Below are positions 14,093-14,189 of a stretch of DNA of 14,189 bases, one piece after another. This DNA comes from DATBGS01 sp036557885 (GTDB taxonomy: Bacteria; Chloroflexota; Ktedonobacteria; Ktedonobacterales; DATBGS01): positions 1-14,189 of the forward strand of contig DATBGS010000007.1 in assembly GCA_036557885.1 (NCBI GenBank), written 5' to 3'. A program made the translations under genes and the position numbers. Position 1 is the stretch's first letter. Each line of letters starts with the position of its first letter. The notes under the pieces were generated by a model, which worked only from the letters and a program-made list of their open reading frames with translations, was not told the origin of the DNA and did not search any database.

Positions 14093-14189
14093 ATGTTGAC
14101 GTTCGAGCATCCCCATCTCAAGCCGGAGTACCTCCAGGCGGCTAAAGCCGCGCCGCCTCCGCCCGCCGAGCCGTTCCCGCGCCAACGCA
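14093..14189 (+). CDS. Start of an unidentified gene, truncated by the window end
   Basis: ATG 14093 opens a frame that stays open to the last base (32 codons). AGGAGG at 14078-14083 is nine bases upstream. The visible peptide begins MLTFEHPHLKPEYLQAAKAA and continues into a Pro/Ala-rich stretch, with no signal peptide or membrane helix; I do not recognise it. The gene is preceded by the strong promoter at 13885 and the switching leader, so it is probably regulated. Codons 16-20 contain the palindrome GCGGCT-AA-AGCCGC (14138-14151), the same hairpin type as in the intergenic arrays. Confidence 0.6.
   Translation, partial: MLTFEHPHLKPEYLQAAKAAPPPPAEPFPRQR

Overview
The window is GC-rich bacterial DNA, apparently from one end of an assembled contig, since the first 22 bases are an unbroken C run. 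Several traits suggest a Chloroflexota bacterium, perhaps of the Ktedonobacteria type: many membrane-anchored signalling proteins, a zinc-ribbon/kinase/WD40 protein, a TIR-TPR protein, and intergenic spacers full of short GC-rich hairpins. This assignment is inference from gene content and style. No rRNA or other phylogenetic marker is present.

Layout. (1) Positions 44-4430, minus strand: a complete polar amino acid-type ABC importer, transcribed as ATPase, lipoprotein substrate-binding protein, large permease, small permease. A good sigma-70-type promoter lies at 4493-4521. A 412-bp spacer full of hairpins separates the binding protein from the permeases. The binding protein lacks the usual carboxylate-binding Arg, and the ATPase has Tyr at the Q-loop Gln position. 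(2) 4642-5523, plus strand: a seven-helix membrane protein of unknown function, convergent with a four-helix membrane protein (5546-6355, minus). (3) 6455-6940: a small soluble DUF1579-like protein. It is followed by a close-packed cluster of a membrane-anchored six-bladed NHL-type propeller (6977-8356), a DinB-superfamily protein (8372-8887) and an MFS transporter (8889-10115). (4) 10115-10309: a second, inverted copy of the hairpin element seen at 2364-2580. (5) 10396-11376: a TIR-domain protein with four near-identical TPRs, then 11472-13742: a zinc ribbon, Ser/Thr kinase, one membrane helix and a seven-bladed WD40 propeller. Together they look like a sensing/signalling pair, possibly defence-related. 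(6) 13744-13860: a third hairpin cluster with GGGGC repeats. (7) 13885-14189: a near-consensus promoter, a roughly 170-nt structured leader and the start of a gene that runs off the window.

The most interesting part is the last. One 8-nt segment, CCTCCTGA, can pair either with an upstream TCAGGAGG (inside a 12-bp perfect stem) or with a second TCAGGAGG that is the ribosome-binding site of the downstream gene and is followed by five T. This is the geometry of a riboswitch or attenuator, and I could not match it to a known class by eye. The second point of interest is a family of intergenic hairpins whose arms differ by compensatory base-pair changes, so their structure appears to be conserved.
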